Origin: Cryobacterium cryoconiti
GTDB lineage: Bacteria > Actinomycetota > Actinomycetes > Actinomycetales > Microbacteriaceae
Assembly: GCF_004403065.1 (NCBI RefSeq)
Contig: NZ_SOHA01000005.1
Span: forward strand, 478,352 to 542,351
Reading direction: 5' to 3'
Length of the DNA: 64,000 nt
Below are positions 18,522-28,488 of the stretch, piece by piece (the stretch's first letter is position 1; every line of letters begins with the position of its first letter). Below the pieces are notes generated by a model. That model was not told the origin of the DNA and made no database searches. It was given only the letters and a program-made list of their open reading frames with translations. A program made the translations under genes and the position numbers.

Positions 18522-19373
18522 TTAGCTGTGCGGGACTGCGCTGGCTGGCCGGATATCCCGGGCGCCGGCGGCCAGGTCTCGGGCGAGCGCGGCGACGGCC
18601 GGGACTCCCCCGTCGGACAGAGCCTTGACGAGTGCGGAACCGACGATGGCGCCGTCGGCGTAGGCCAGGATCTCGCGGACCTGCTCGGGGGTGGAGATGC
18701 CGAGGCCCACACAGGCGCTGGTGGACCCGGCTTCCCGGAGACGATCGACGAGCACGCGGGCGGCGGAGTCGACGTCGCCACGGGCACCCGTGATCCCCAT
18801 GGTGGAGACCGCGTACACGAAGCCGCGGCTCGCATCCACTGCCTGCCGCAGTCGCTCGTCGGAGGAGGAGGGTGCAGCGAGGAAGACCCGGTCCAGGCCG
18901 GTGCGCGTGCTCGCGGCCACCCAGGCGGCCGAGTCGTCGGGGATCAGGTCGGGCGTGATCAGTCCGGCGCCGCCGGCGGCGAGCAGGTCGTCGGCGAACC
19001 GGTCGACGCCGTACTGCAGGATGGGGTTCCAGTAGGTCATCACCAGAACGGGAACGTCAACCTGGGCGGTGATCGCCGCAACGGCCTCGATCCCGTGCCG
19101 GAGGCGGAACCCGTTGGCGAGGGCCTGCTGGGTCGCTGCCTGGATCACCGGGCCGTCCATCACGGGGTCGGTGTAGGGCAGCCCGAGTTCGAGGATGTCG
19201 ACGCCGCTGTTCGCGATGGCGACTGCAGCGTCGATGCTCTCACTGAGGGTCGGGAAACCCACCGGCAGGTAGCCGATCAGGGCACCGCCACCCTCGGTGC
19301 GACGGCGCGCGATGGTCGCCTCGACCGTGCTCGACATTCCGGTGGCCGGGTCGTGACCTGTGTCGGTGCTCAT
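18522..19373 (-). CDS. trpA: Tryptophan synthase alpha chain
   Basis: Cleaves indole-3-glycerol phosphate to indole and glyceraldehyde 3-phosphate, 283 residues. The catalytic acids are E62 (DILELGLPY) and D69 (YTDP), and the phosphate loop [10 protein letters not shown] lies near the C-terminus. A start at residue 13 is also possible and closer to the usual length of about 265-270. The gene overlaps trpB by four bases. Function secure. Confidence 0.96.
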   Translation of the reverse strand: MSTDTGHDPATGMSSTVEATIARRRTEGGGALIGYLPVGFPTLSESIDAAVAIANSGVDILELGLPYTDPVMDGPVIQAATQQALANGFRLRHGIEAVAAITAQVDVPVLVMTYWNPILQYGVDRFADDLLAAGGAGLITPDLIPDDSAAWVAASTRTGLDRVFLAAPSSSDERLRQAVDASRGFVYAVSTMGITGARGDVDSAARVLVDRLREAGSTSACVGLGISTPEQVREILAYADGAIVGSALVKALSDGGVPAVAALARDLAAGARDIRPASAVPHS

Positions 19374-20587
19374 GACTGTTCCGCGCCTTTGTCGAGCAGG
19401 TCGAAGTACCGACCCGCGGTTTCCATGTCCTTGTCGCCGCGACCGCTGAGGTTCACCAGGATGGTGGCGTCCGGGCCGAGCTGCTTGCCCAGTTCGAGCG
19501 TGCCGGCAAGGGCGTGCGCGGACTCGATGGCGGGGATGATGCCCTCGGTGCGGCTGAGCAGCCGCAGGGCGCTCATCGCCTCGTCGTCGGTGACCGGCAG
19601 GTACGTGACCCGTCCGATGCTGGCGAGCCAGGCGTGCTCGGGCCCGACCCCCGGGTAGTCGAGGCCCGCGGAGATCGAGTGCGACTCCACAGTCTGCCCG
19701 TCCTCGTCCTGGAGCAGGAGACTGCGGGCGCCGTGCAGGACGCCGGGGCGCCCCTTGGTGATCGTCGCCGCGTGACGGAGGGTCTCCGCTCCGTCTCCGC
19801 CGGCCTCATAGCCGAACAGGGCCACCTCCGGGTCGTCGAGGAAGGCGTGGAAGATGCCCATGGCGTTCGACCCGCCGCCGACGCAGGCGGTGACCGCGTC
19901 GGGGAGGCGCCCGGTGAGGTCGAGGACCTGCTGGCGGGCTTCTTCGCCGATGATCTTCTGGAAGTCGCGAACCATGGCGGGGAACGGGTGCGGGCCCGCG
20001 ACCGTTCCGAAGATGTAGTTGGTGGTCTCGACGTTGGTGACCCAGTCGCGCATGGCGTCGTTGATCGCGTCTTTGAGGGTTCGCGACCCGGTCTTGACCG
20101 CGACGACCTCGGCGCCGAGGAGGCGCATCCGGGCCACGTTCAGGGCCTGTCGCTCGGTGTCGACCTCGCCCATGTAGACCACGCAGTCGAGCCCGAACAG
20201 GGCGGCGGCCGTCGCGGCGGCCACTCCGTGCTGGCCGGCTCCGGTCTCGGCGATCACGCGGGACTTGCCGATGCGCTTGGTGAGCAGCGCCTGGCCGAGC
20301 ACGTTGTTGATCTTGTGGGATCCGGTGTGGTTGAGGTCTTCCCGCTTCAGGATGATGCGGGCGCCTCCGGCGTGCGCGGCGAACCGGGGCACCTCGGTGA
20401 TCAGCGACGGCCGACCGGTGTAGGTGCGGTGCAGTTCCATCAGTTCGGCTGCGAAGGCCGGGTCCTGCCGAGCCAGTGTGTACTCGTTGGTGAGCTCGTC
20501 GAGGGCCGCGACGAGGGACTCCGGCACGAACCTGCCGCCGAAGTCGCCGAAGTACGGGCCTGCTTCTGTTCTGAGGGACATTGACAT
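19370..20587 (-). CDS. trpB: Tryptophan synthase beta chain
   Basis: Pyridoxal-phosphate enzyme that condenses indole and serine to tryptophan, 405 residues. The Schiff-base lysine is K92 in [13 protein letters not shown], and the phosphate-binding loop is GGGSNAMG. The ATG follows the trpC stop without a gap (TAA-ATG) and the stop overlaps trpA by four bases, so C-B-A form one coupled set. A second ATG two codons in (MSLRTEAG) may be the true start. Confidence 0.97.
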   Translation of the reverse strand: MSMSLRTEAGPYFGDFGGRFVPESLVAALDELTNEYTLARQDPAFAAELMELHRTYTGRPSLITEVPRFAAHAGGARIILKREDLNHTGSHKINNVLGQALLTKRIGKSRVIAETGAGQHGVAAATAAALFGLDCVVYMGEVDTERQALNVARMRLLGAEVVAVKTGSRTLKDAINDAMRDWVTNVETTNYIFGTVAGPHPFPAMVRDFQKIIGEEARQQVLDLTGRLPDAVTACVGGGSNAMGIFHAFLDDPEVALFGYEAGGDGAETLRHAATITKGRPGVLHGARSLLLQDEDGQTVESHSISAGLDYPGVGPEHAWLASIGRVTYLPVTDDEAMSALRLLSRTEGIIPAIESAHALAGTLELGKQLGPDATILVNLSGRGDKDMETAGRYFDLLDKGAEQS

Positions 20588-21358
20588 TTATACCGCCAGG
20601 AATTCGGAGAGCGTGCGGATGGGATCGTTCGTGACGAGGGCCTCGCCGACCAGCACGATGTCGGCGCCGGCGGCACGGTAGTGCGCCACGTCAGACGCGG
20701 TCTTCACGGCGGACTCGGCAACGCGAACCACGCCGGACGGAATCTGGTCGGCGAGTCGACCGAACAGGTCCTGGTCGAGCTGGAACGTGGAGAGGTCGCG
20801 GGCATTGACCCCGACGAGGCTCGCGCCGATGGAGACGGCACGGTCGACCTCCTCGGCACTGTGCGTCTCGACCAGTGCGGTCATGCCGAGCTGACGGATG
20901 AGATCGTGCAGGGACACCAGGGTGGCCTGGTCGAGAGCCGCGACAATGAGCAGCACCATGTCGGCGCCGGCCGCCCTGGCCTCGAAGACCTGGTAGGGCA
21001 GTCCGATGAAGTCCTTACGCAGGACCGGGATTCGCACGGCCGAGCGCACCTGCTCCAGGTCGGACAGCGACCCCAGGAACTTGCGGCCCTCGGTGAGCAC
21101 GCTGATCGCGCTCGCACCGCCGAATTCGTAGGACACGGCGAGGGCGGCAGGGTCGGAGATCTCGGCCAGGGTGCCACGCGACGGGCTGGCTCGCTTGACC
21201 TCCGCGATGATCTTGACCCGGTCGGCGGGAGCGAGCACCGAGAGGGCGTCGATCGCGGGCGGGCGGGCGAGGGCTGCAGCCTCGACGACGGAGAACGGGC
21301 GGGCGGCCCGGCGCTGGTCAGCGTCGGCGACGGCCCCGGCTAGAAGGTCAGACAGCAC
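20588..21358 (-). CDS. trpC: Indole-3-glycerol phosphate synthase
   Basis: Ring-closing step of tryptophan synthesis, a (beta/alpha)8 barrel of 256 residues. Visible motifs are VKRASPSRG, PVLRKDFIGLPYQV and the late phosphate site (AAGADIVLVGEAL). The start is GTG (LSDLLAGAVADAD follows), four bases after the stop of the small membrane protein gene. No trpF or trpD is nearby. Confidence 0.96.
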   Translation of the reverse strand: MLSDLLAGAVADADQRRAARPFSVVEAAALARPPAIDALSVLAPADRVKIIAEVKRASPSRGTLAEISDPAALAVSYEFGGASAISVLTEGRKFLGSLSDLEQVRSAVRIPVLRKDFIGLPYQVFEARAAGADMVLLIVAALDQATLVSLHDLIRQLGMTALVETHSAEEVDRAVSIGASLVGVNARDLSTFQLDQDLFGRLADQIPSGVVRVAESAVKTASDVAHYRAAGADIVLVGEALVTNDPIRTLSEFLAV

Positions 21359-21362
21359 TCGA

Positions 21363-21587
21363 CTAGTGGCCCTGGTGCGAAGAGTCGGCTACGCCGTAGC
21401 CGACTTTGGACAGAATCCAGCCGACCAGCAGTCCGACCACGAGCAGACCGGCAGAGGCCCAGACGAGCCACGGAATCACCAGGAAGAAGGCGACGGTGCC
21501 GATGGTGATGGCCAGAAGCATGATGGTGACGGCGGTCCAGGCCGCGATCGAATGGCCTTCGCCTGGATCTACCGATTCGAAGCTCAT
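21363..21587 (-). CDS. Small two-helix membrane protein, HGxxPAAW family
   Basis: A 74-residue protein with the family motif in the form GHSIAAWTAV, followed by two hydrophobic helices (about residues 18-38 and 42-62) and a short histidine-containing tail. The start is fixed by an excellent AAAGGAGAACC before the ATG. The family is known only by its motif and by its place inside actinomycete trp operons; its function is unknown. A role tied to tryptophan or chorismate flux at the membrane would be speculation. Confidence 0.8.
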   Translation of the reverse strand: MSFESVDPGEGHSIAAWTAVTIMLLAITIGTVAFFLVIPWLVWASAGLLVVGLLVGWILSKVGYGVADSSHQGH

Positions 21588-21686
21588 GGTTCTCCTTTTG
21601 TGCGTTGACTGACAGAACAAGTCTAGCGGCCTCGCGCTTCACCGGCCTGCCCGGGAAGCCGGTGAAACCGGGAATACGGTCCGGGT

Positions 21687-22340
21687 TCAGCGCGGCGCGG
21701 TGGGGTCTTCGCCGCGGCTCAGGCCGTCCCAGTCGTCGACGGCGTCCCGTTCCGGCCCGGTTCCGGTTCCGGTTCCGGCTCCGGCTCCGGCTCCGACGCC
21801 CGGATCGCCTGCGTCGACGGGTTCGAAGCGCACGGCCTGATAACGGGACGTCGGCCCGGGCCAGCGGCGGGCGGTGACCAACACCGAGACTCCCGCCCCG
21901 GCCATGACCACGCCGGCGAGGAGAGCCACGAACGGCCACGGCGTCACCGAGGCCGAGACGACGGCGTCGACGACCGACTCGGTGCCGGAGATCCCGGTGG
22001 CATCGGTGACCGCGCCGGCGCTGGCCGTGGCCGGGTCGGTGATCGCCAGGAAGGCGGACAGCGAAACGGAGAAGCCGAGCAGCACCTCGAGCACGCCGAG
22101 GACCAGGCGGATGACGGGACCGGCGATGCTCAACGCCCCGGCCAGGGCCATGCCGGCCAGCGCCAGAGCGGTGACGCCGGGTGCGGCGGTGGCGCCCGCG
22201 ACCTCGAGGGTCTGCCGGGCCGCCCCTGATTGCGCCACGTCGGCGTTCACCCACGGCTGCGTCCAGGCCAGCAGGGCGAGCCCGCTGGCAGCGAGGACCA
22301 CAAGGATGTGCGTGAGCTTGACGCGCCGTGCCGATGCCAC
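21687..22340 (-). CDS. Trp operon-associated membrane protein (TIGR02234 type)
   Basis: A 217-residue protein with about four hydrophobic helices (near residues 9-27, 50-72, 78-100 and 133-156) and a soluble acidic C-terminus. It matches the layout of the actinobacterial Trp-biosynthesis associated membrane protein, which has no known activity. The start is GTG, immediately after the trpE stop (TAG-GTG), so translation is probably coupled. Its C-terminal tail holds a Gly-Ala/Gly-Thr run encoded by a hexanucleotide repeat (21761-21796). Confidence 0.78.
   Translation of the reverse strand: MASARRVKLTHILVVLAASGLALLAWTQPWVNADVAQSGAARQTLEVAGATAAPGVTALALAGMALAGALSIAGPVIRLVLGVLEVLLGFSVSLSAFLAITDPATASAGAVTDATGISGTESVVDAVVSASVTPWPFVALLAGVVMAGAGVSVLVTARRWPGPTSRYQAVRFEPVDAGDPGVGAGAGAGTGTGTGPERDAVDDWDGLSRGEDPTAPR
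21761..21796. repeat. Hexanucleotide repeat in coding sequence
   Basis: Six units: TTCCGG three times, CTCCGG twice, then CTCCGA. It encodes alternating Gly-Ala and Gly-Thr in the membrane protein tail. Because the unit is six bases, copy-number slippage would keep the frame. Confidence 0.9.
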
Positions 22341-23879
22341 CTAACGCACCCGCTTCATGGCGTTCGCGACCGCGACCGCGCGGAGGGGCGCCGCCGCTTT
22401 GTTCTGCGACTCCTGAAATTCGGAGACCGGGTCGGAGTCGGCGACGAGCCCACCGCCGGCCTGAACCCGGGCCACGCCGCCCATGATGGTGGCGGTGCGG
22501 ATGGCGATGGCCAGGTCGGCGTCACCGGCGAACCCGAAGTAGCCGACCACTCCCCCGTAGACGCCGCGCTGGGTGGGCTCGAGGGCGTCGATGATCTCCA
22601 GGGCGCGCGGTTTCGGCGCTCCGGAGAGGGTCCCGGCCGGGAAGGTGGCGCGGAAGACGTCGATGGCGGACCGGCCCGGCAACAGGTTGCCCTCCACCGA
22701 GGAGACCAGATGCATGATGTGGCTGAACCGTTCGATCCGCATGAACTCGGTCACCTCCACCGACCCGGCGGCGCACACCTTGAGCAGGTCGTTGCGGGCC
22801 AGGTCGACGAGCATCAGATGCTCGGCGCGTTCCTTGGCGTCGCCCGCGAGCTCGGCTTCGAAGTCGGCGTCGGCTTCCGGGGTCGCGCCGCGTGGCTTCG
22901 ACCCGGCGATCGGATGCGTGAACACCCGGTCGTTCTGCACCTTGACCAGGGCCTCGGGCGAGGAGCCCACGACCCAGTAGGTTTCCCCGTCCGTGGATTC
23001 CAGGCTCAGCAGATACATGTACGGCGAGGGGTTGAGGCTGCGCAGCACCCGGTAGACGTCGATCGGGTCGGCCGTGCAGTCCTGGTCGAACCGCTGCGAG
23101 ATGACCACCTGGAACACGTCGCCGTCGACGATGTGCTCCTTGGCGACGTCGACCGCGGCGAGGAAATCCTCGCGGCGGGTGCGGTGGGTCGGAGACGCGG
23201 GCGTGGACAGGTCGACTTCGGCGAGCCAGGCCTCCGAGGGTTCGGCCAGGCGGGCCTGCAGGGCGTCCAGGCGGGCCTGCGCGGCCGCCCAGAGGGCATC
23301 CGTCTCGTCGTGGCCGTCATTGAGCACGTTGGCGATGAGCTGCACCGTGCCGTACTTGTGGTCGATCACGACGAGGTCGGCGACGAAGCTGAAGGCCTGA
23401 CCGGGCACGTCATAGTCGGCCGTCGGTCGGTTGGGCAGCCGTTCGATCTGGCGGATGGCCTCCCAGCCGATGAAGCCGACGAGGCCGCCGGTCAGGGGTG
23501 GCTGGCCGGGCATTCGCGGGGTTTCCCAGCGCTCGTAGAGGGCCGCTAGGGCTGCCAGCGGGCCGAGGCCGACTGCGGCGCCGAGGGCCCGTTCGGCCGA
23601 GAGGCCGTAGTCGAGCCAGCGGGTCTCGTCGCCCTGCTGGGTGAGCACACCGAACGAGGACACCCCGACGAAGGAGAACCGGGACCAGATTCCGCCCTGC
23701 TCGGCGGATTCGAGCAGGAAGCTGCCGGGCTGGCCCGCCGCGAGCTTGCGGTAGATGCCCACCGGAGTCTCACCGTCTGCGAAGAGTTCACGCACCACCG
23801 GGATCACCCGGTGGCCGGAGCTCAGGTTCGCGAACTGCTCGGCGGTCGTCGACGCGGTGTTGGAGCTGTTCGGTGCCAT
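22341..23879 (-). CDS. trpE: Anthranilate synthase component I
   Basis: Converts chorismate plus ammonia (or glutamine with TrpG) to anthranilate, 512 residues. The catalytic core shows FQVVISQRF, the PEALVKV strand, GTLSGAPKPRALEIID and GVYGGVVGYFGF. The N-terminal region carries LLESAE, the conserved element of the tryptophan feedback site. It begins three bases beyond the hisI stop, so the his and trp genes may be read together and no leader peptide or T-box fits upstream. No trpG is in the window. Confidence 0.96.
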   Translation of the reverse strand: MAPNSSNTASTTAEQFANLSSGHRVIPVVRELFADGETPVGIYRKLAAGQPGSFLLESAEQGGIWSRFSFVGVSSFGVLTQQGDETRWLDYGLSAERALGAAVGLGPLAALAALYERWETPRMPGQPPLTGGLVGFIGWEAIRQIERLPNRPTADYDVPGQAFSFVADLVVIDHKYGTVQLIANVLNDGHDETDALWAAAQARLDALQARLAEPSEAWLAEVDLSTPASPTHRTRREDFLAAVDVAKEHIVDGDVFQVVISQRFDQDCTADPIDVYRVLRSLNPSPYMYLLSLESTDGETYWVVGSSPEALVKVQNDRVFTHPIAGSKPRGATPEADADFEAELAGDAKERAEHLMLVDLARNDLLKVCAAGSVEVTEFMRIERFSHIMHLVSSVEGNLLPGRSAIDVFRATFPAGTLSGAPKPRALEIIDALEPTQRGVYGGVVGYFGFAGDADLAIAIRTATIMGGVARVQAGGGLVADSDPVSEFQESQNKAAAPLRAVAVANAMKRVR

Positions 23880-23881
23880 GG

Positions 23882-24313
23882 TCAGTCCTTCGGCTCGTCG
23901 GCGGAGGCCGGATCGGTGGATGTCGGGTCAGCTGCCGCCTCGGCCTCGGGGCGCGTGCCGGTGACGACGTCGATGCCGCGCCCGTCGAAGCAGGTGCGGG
24001 CACCCGTGTGGCAGGCGGCCCCGACCTGGTCGGCCTGCACGAGGAGGGTGTCGGCGTCGCAGTCGAGGGCGGCCGACTTCACGTACTGGGCGTGGCCGGA
24101 GGTGTCGCCCTTGCGCCAGAATTCCTGGCGGCTGCGGGACCAGAACGTCACGCGCCCCTCGCTGAGGGTGCGGCGCAGCGCTTCCCGGTTCATCCAGCCG
24201 AGCATGAGAACCTCACCGGTGTCCCACTGCTGGATCACAGCCGGCAGCAGGCCGTCGGAGTTGAACACGGCCCGGGCCAGGGCGTCGTCGGAGGCGGAGA
24301 GCAGGTCGGTCAT
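23882..24313 (-). CDS. hisI: Phosphoribosyl-AMP cyclohydrolase
   Basis: Third step of histidine synthesis, opening the adenine ring of phosphoribosyl-AMP, 143 residues. The metal and zinc ligands are in [10 protein letters not shown] and in [13 protein letters not shown] low-complexity Ala/Asp/Pro tail of about 25 residues extends beyond the usual end. It lies just upstream of trpE and 33 bases downstream of hisF. Confidence 0.96.
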   Translation of the reverse strand: MTDLLSASDDALARAVFNSDGLLPAVIQQWDTGEVLMLGWMNREALRRTLSEGRVTFWSRSRQEFWRKGDTSGHAQYVKSAALDCDADTLLVQADQVGAACHTGARTCFDGRGIDVVTGTRPEAEAAADPTSTDPASADEPKD

Positions 24314-24346
24314 CGGGGAGCCGTTTCGGTTGTGAGGGAACGCAAA

Positions 24347-25108
24347 TCAGCGCACGGGCATTCCGGCGTTTCGCAACTCCGCCTTGACGTCGCCGACGGT
24401 GAGCTGACCGCTGTGGAAAACGGATGCCGCGAGCACGGCGTCCGCTCCGGCCGCGATCGCCGGGGGGAAGTCTTCGACGCGGCCGGCGCCGCCGGATGCG
24501 ATCACCGGAACACTGCTCAGGGCGCGCATCAGCGTGATCAGTTCGAGGTCGAAGCCGGCCTTCGTGCCGTCGGCGTCGATGGAGTTGACGAGCAGCTCGC
24601 CGACCCCGAGTTCGATGGCGGTGCGCGCCCAGGCGAGGGCGTCCAGGTCGGTTTCGGTGCGGCCGCCGTGGGTGGTGACGACGAAACCGGACTCGGTGCG
24701 CCCGCTGCGCTTGACGTCGAGTGAGAGCACCAGCACCTGAGAGCCGAACCGGTCGGCGATCTCGCCGATCAGGGCCGGCCGCCGGATGGCGGCGCTGTTC
24801 ACACCCACCTTGTCGGCGCCGCTGGCCTGCAGCCGCGACACGTCCTCGACGGTGCGGATGCCGCCGCCCACCGTGAGCGGGATGAACACCTGCTCGGCGG
24901 TGGCGCGCACGACGTCGTAGGTGGTGGCGCGGTTGTCGACCGTGGCGGTCACGTCGAGGAAGGTGAGCTCATCGGCGCCCTGCTCGTAGTAGCGGCGGGC
25001 GAGTTCGACCGGGTCGCCCGCGTCGCGCAGGTTCTGGAAGTTCACGCCCTTCACCACGCGGCCGTCGGCCACGTCGAGGCAGGGGATCACCCGCACCGAA
25101 AGACTCAC
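24347..25108 (-). CDS. hisF: Imidazole glycerol phosphate synthase cyclase subunit
   Basis: Barrel subunit that uses ammonia from HisH to close the imidazole ring, 253 residues. The catalytic D12 is in [13 protein letters not shown] and the second acid in LSLDVKR; the phosphate loops VGGGIRT and ASGGAGR are intact. The start is GTG with GGAGG seven bases before it. hisH and hisA are not in this window. Confidence 0.97.
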   Translation of the reverse strand: MSLSVRVIPCLDVADGRVVKGVNFQNLRDAGDPVELARRYYEQGADELTFLDVTATVDNRATTYDVVRATAEQVFIPLTVGGGIRTVEDVSRLQASGADKVGVNSAAIRRPALIGEIADRFGSQVLVLSLDVKRSGRTESGFVVTTHGGRTETDLDALAWARTAIELGVGELLVNSIDADGTKAGFDLELITLMRALSSVPVIASGGAGRVEDFPPAIAAGADAVLAASVFHSGQLTVGDVKAELRNAGMPVR

Positions 25109-25138
25109 GATCGTGCCTCCATTGTGTGTCGTCGCCCG

Positions 25139-25978
25139 TTACAGCCGGGCGTTGTGGATGGAGCTGATCAGGATGGCGCGCGCTCCGAGTTCGTAGAGGG
25201 CGTCCATGACGTGGTTGGTGTTCAGGCGCGGGATCATGACCCGCACGGCGACCCACTCCGGGTCGTGCAGGGACGACACGGTGGGCGACTCGATACCGGG
25301 AGCCAGGAGGCAGGCATCGTCGAGGAGGACCTGCGGGATGTCGTAATCCATCAGCACGTACTGGCGGGCCACGAGCACGCCCTGCAGCCGACGCAGGAGC
25401 GTCGCGATGCCGGGTTTGTCGTTCTCGGAGCTGATCAGCACCGCGGTGGACTGCAGGATGACCGGGCCGAAGATCTCGAGGCCGGCCTTGCGCAGGGTGG
25501 ACCCGGTGGACACGACGTCGGCGACGGCATCCGCCACGCCCAGCTGCACGGCGGATTCGACCGCGCCGTCGAGGGTGACCAGGGTGACGCTGACGTTGTG
25601 CTCGGCGAGGAATGCCTCGACGAGTCCGGGGTAGCTGGTGGCGACGCGGAGGCCGGACAGGTCGGCCAGGGCGGTGAAACGACCGGCGGGGCCGGCGAAC
25701 CGGAAGGTGGAGTCGCCGAAGTCGAGGCTGGCGATCTCCTGCGCGGTGGAGCCCGAGTCGAGCAGCAGGTCGCGACCGGTGATACCGACGTCGAGGGCGC
25801 CGGAGCCGACGTAGGTGGCGATGTCACGGGGTCGCAGGTAGAAGAATTCCACGTCATTGTGCGGGTCGGAGACGACGAGGTCGCGGGGGTCGCGGCGGCC
25901 GGTATAGCCTGCCTCGAACAGCATCTGCGCGGCGGTTTCGGACAACGAGCCCTTGTTGGGCACGGCAATTCTCAGCAT
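25139..25978 (-). CDS. hisG: ATP phosphoribosyltransferase
   Basis: First, feedback-controlled step of histidine synthesis, 279 residues from ATG 25978 ([16 protein letters not shown]). The length shows the long HisG form with its own C-terminal regulatory domain, so no HisZ is needed. Motifs: [10 protein letters not shown] and the PRPP loop [14 protein letters not shown]. An open frame of 13 more residues precedes the chosen start, but AGAGAG before 25978 supports the shorter form. Confidence 0.96.
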   Translation of the reverse strand: MLRIAVPNKGSLSETAAQMLFEAGYTGRRDPRDLVVSDPHNDVEFFYLRPRDIATYVGSGALDVGITGRDLLLDSGSTAQEIASLDFGDSTFRFAGPAGRFTALADLSGLRVATSYPGLVEAFLAEHNVSVTLVTLDGAVESAVQLGVADAVADVVSTGSTLRKAGLEIFGPVILQSTAVLISSENDKPGIATLLRRLQGVLVARQYVLMDYDIPQVLLDDACLLAPGIESPTVSSLHDPEWVAVRVMIPRLNTNHVMDALYELGARAILISSIHNARL

Positions 25979-26057
25979 TTCAGTACTCTCTGCGTCTTCA
26001 GGCTCTGGCAAAATCAAGTCTCACGGGCGTGACCGGGGCGATGCGCTCTCGGATGCG

Positions 26058-26321
26058 TCACAGATGCCGGTACAGGTCGGCAGGGCTCAGGCCCTTCGCC
26101 AGCATCATCACCTGCACGTGGTAGAGCAGCTGGCTCATCTCGGCGGCGGTTTCGTCGTCGCTCTGGAATTCGGCGGCCATCCACACCTCGGCTGCCTCCT
26201 CGACGATCTTCTTGCCGATGGCATGCACGCCGGCGTCGAGTTCGCGAACGGTCCCCGAGCCGTCGGGGCGGGTACGTGCTTTGTCGCTCAGTTCAGCGAA
26301 CAGTTCGTCGAAAGTCTTCAC
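26058..26321 (-). CDS. hisE: Phosphoribosyl-ATP pyrophosphatase
   Basis: Second step of histidine synthesis, an 87-residue all-alpha MazG-like protein. The metal-binding helices are [15 protein letters not shown] and [17 protein letters not shown]. It is separate from hisI, as usual in actinomycetes, and lies 79 bases upstream of hisG. Confidence 0.96.
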   Translation of the reverse strand: MKTFDELFAELSDKARTRPDGSGTVRELDAGVHAIGKKIVEEAAEVWMAAEFQSDDETAAEMSQLLYHVQVMMLAKGLSPADLYRHL

Positions 26322-26333
26322 CTGTCTAGGGTA

Positions 26334-27002
26334 CTAGTGCGAGTGCTGGTGTTCGGTCGCGGCGGCGCGCAGCCGGGCGATCTGCTTCGCGGGGTCCGCG
26401 GCGTTGAACACGCTGGACCCGGCCACGAACGTGTTGGCACCGGCCTCGGCGGCGATCACGATGGTGTCCTCGGTGATGCCGCCGTCGACCTGCAGCCACA
26501 CGTCCAGTCCGGTCTTCTTCACCGCCTCCGACAGGGTGCGGAGCTTGCGCATGGTGGACGGCATGAAGCTCTGCCCGCCGAAACCGGGTTCGACGGTCAT
26601 CACGAGCACCTGGTCGAATTCGGGCAGCAGCTCCAGGTACGGTTCGACGGCCGTGCCGGGCTTGAGCGCGATGCCGGCCCGGGCTCCGATGGACCGCAGT
26701 TTGCGGGCCAGCCCGACCGGATTGGTCGTGGCCTCCGCGTGGAAGGTGACCGAGAACGCGCCTGCCTCCGCGTAGCCGGGCGCCCAGCGTTCGGGGTTCT
26801 CGATCATCAGATGCAGGTCGAACGGCAACGGGGAAATCTGGGCGAGGCGGTCGACGACGGGGGGCCCGAACGTCATGTTGGGCACGAAATGGTTGTCCAT
26901 GATGTCGACGTGCACCAGGTCCGCGGTGCGGATGCGCCCCAGGTCCCGTTCGAGATTCGCGAAATCGGCGGCGAGGATGCTGGGGTTTATCCGGGTGACC
27001 AT
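26334..27002 (-). CDS. rpe: Ribulose-phosphate 3-epimerase
   Basis: Interconverts ribulose 5-phosphate and xylulose 5-phosphate, 222 residues. Metal-site and barrel motifs are intact: INPSILAADFANL, VHVDIMDNHFVPN, HLMIENP, MTVEPGFGGQSF and QVDGGI. It follows rsmB closely and precedes hisE by 12 bases. Confidence 0.96.
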   Translation of the reverse strand: MVTRINPSILAADFANLERDLGRIRTADLVHVDIMDNHFVPNMTFGPPVVDRLAQISPLPFDLHLMIENPERWAPGYAEAGAFSVTFHAEATTNPVGLARKLRSIGARAGIALKPGTAVEPYLELLPEFDQVLVMTVEPGFGGQSFMPSTMRKLRTLSEAVKKTGLDVWLQVDGGITEDTIVIAAEAGANTFVAGSSVFNAADPAKQIARLRAAATEHQHSH

Positions 27003-27033
27003 GCTTTCACCCTACTGCGGGCAGGCGCGGCGG

Positions 27034-28488
27034 CTACTCCGTGCGCTCGAGCAGGGTGATGAACATGGCGTCGGTGCCGTGCCGGTGCGGCCACAGCTGC
27101 ACACTGCCGACGGCGTCGGCCAGATCGAGCGGCGAGCTGCTCAGGCTCTGCAGAACGGATGCCGTGTCGAGGGTCTGCACGCGCCCCGCCCATTTCTTCA
27201 GAGCGGACGCGACGATCCCCCGGGTCTCCGCCACGTGCGGCGAGCAGGTGACGTAGGCAAGCACGCCGCCCGGTTTGAGCGCGCCGAGGGCGGCGTCGAT
27301 CAGGCCGGACTGGAGGTCCGACAGCTCGGCGACGTCCCGGGGCTGCTTGCGCCACCGGGCCTCCGGGCGCCGCCGCAGCGCGCCGAGCCCGGTGCAGGGG
27401 GCATCGAGCAGGATCCGGTCGAATTGCTCCGGGTGCTCGGCACCGAACCGGGTGCCGTCCTCCTCCCAGACAGGTACCGCGGCCGGTACCGCGGCCAGGG
27501 CCTTCCGCACGAGGGCGGCCCGGGCCGGGACGATTTCGTTGGCGACGAGGCTGGCCCCGCCGGCCAGCGCCTCGGAGGCGAGCAGGGCTGCCTTGCCGCC
27601 GGGGCCGGCGCAGAGGTCGAGCCAGCGCTCCCCCGGCGTCACCGGGCGCGCCCGGCTGAGCGCGAGGGCCGCCAGCTGGGAGCCCTCGTCCTGCACCCGC
27701 AGCCGGCCGCCGCTGTCCTGCATCAGGTGCACGGGGTCCCCGCCGGCCAGCACGAAGCCGGTGGGTGAGAAGTCGTTGGCGACACCGAGCCCGTCAGTGT
27801 CTTGCGTGTTGCTCAGTCCGGGCAGGATCACCATGTTCACCTTGGGGGCGGCGTTGTCGGCAGCCAGCAGATCATCGAGCTCGGCCTCACGGCCTTCGAG
27901 CCGCAGCGATTGCCGGAACGCCCGCACCACCCACACCGGATGCGAGTGCTCGGCGGCGAGGCGGTCGTCGTCGTTCACCGCCTCGCTGAGCACGCGGTCG
28001 CGCCACTCGTCGGCGCTGGAACGGGAAATGGTGCGCAGCACCCCGTTGGTGAAGCCGGTGGCGGCGCGGGAGCCCACCTGGCGGGCCAGTTCGACGGACT
28101 CGTTCACGGCCGCGTGGGTGGCGACCCGGGTGGCGAGCAGCTGGTGCGCGCCGAGCCGCAGCACGTCCAGGATGGCCGGGTCGATGGCGGTGACCGGCCG
28201 GCCGGCCGCGTCGGCGATCACCCGGTCGTAGAAGCCCTGCATGCGCAGGGTGCCGTAGGTCAGCTCGGTGGCCAGCGCGGCATCCGCGGTACTGAGCGCC
28301 GCCCGCTTGATCCGGGTGGGCAGCAGCAGGTTCGCATAGGCGTCGGATTCCCGCACTGCTGCGATGACCTCGTAGGCCACCCGCCGGGCCGGCTGCACGA
28401 CATCAGCCTGCGGGCGCGCACGCTCCGAGGTGCGGCCGCTCTCGGAGCGAGCGCCGTTCTTCCGGCCCTGTACGCGGTCGTCGCTCAT
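27034..28488 (-). CDS. rsmB: 16S rRNA cytosine-5 methyltransferase, RsmB/Sun type
   Basis: A 484-residue protein with an N-terminal NusB-like helical domain (about residues 30-165) and a Rossmann methyltransferase. Catalytic features: the SAM site DLCAGPGGKAALLA, motif IV DAPCTGLGALRRRPE and motif VI VTCSPH. RsmB of E. coli methylates C967 of 16S rRNA. The frame runs on upstream through fmt and priA, but the ATG at 28488 (MSDDRVQGRKNG) overlaps the fmt stop by four bases and is the real start. Confidence 0.94.
   Translation of the reverse strand: MSDDRVQGRKNGARSESGRTSERARPQADVVQPARRVAYEVIAAVRESDAYANLLLPTRIKRAALSTADAALATELTYGTLRMQGFYDRVIADAAGRPVTAIDPAILDVLRLGAHQLLATRVATHAAVNESVELARQVGSRAATGFTNGVLRTISRSSADEWRDRVLSEAVNDDDRLAAEHSHPVWVVRAFRQSLRLEGREAELDDLLAADNAAPKVNMVILPGLSNTQDTDGLGVANDFSPTGFVLAGGDPVHLMQDSGGRLRVQDEGSQLAALALSRARPVTPGERWLDLCAGPGGKAALLASEALAGGASLVANEIVPARAALVRKALAAVPAAVPVWEEDGTRFGAEHPEQFDRILLDAPCTGLGALRRRPEARWRKQPRDVAELSDLQSGLIDAALGALKPGGVLAYVTCSPHVAETRGIVASALKKWAGRVQTLDTASVLQSLSSSPLDLADAVGSVQLWPHRHGTDAMFITLLERTE
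27473..27496. repeat. Tandem duplicate GGTACCGCGGCC inside rsmB
   Basis: Two perfect 12-base units side by side, encoding a repeated Ala-Ala-Val-Pro in RsmB. In frame and harmless to the reading frame. Confidence 0.85.

Noticed and set aside
14956-18525. Open frame of nearly 1200 codons on the plus strand opposite gltB and lgt
   Set aside because: It reads through two real minus-strand genes and has no family motifs.
23880-23881. T-box or leader peptide before trpE
   Set aside because: Only two bases separate trpE from hisI, leaving no room for such a leader.
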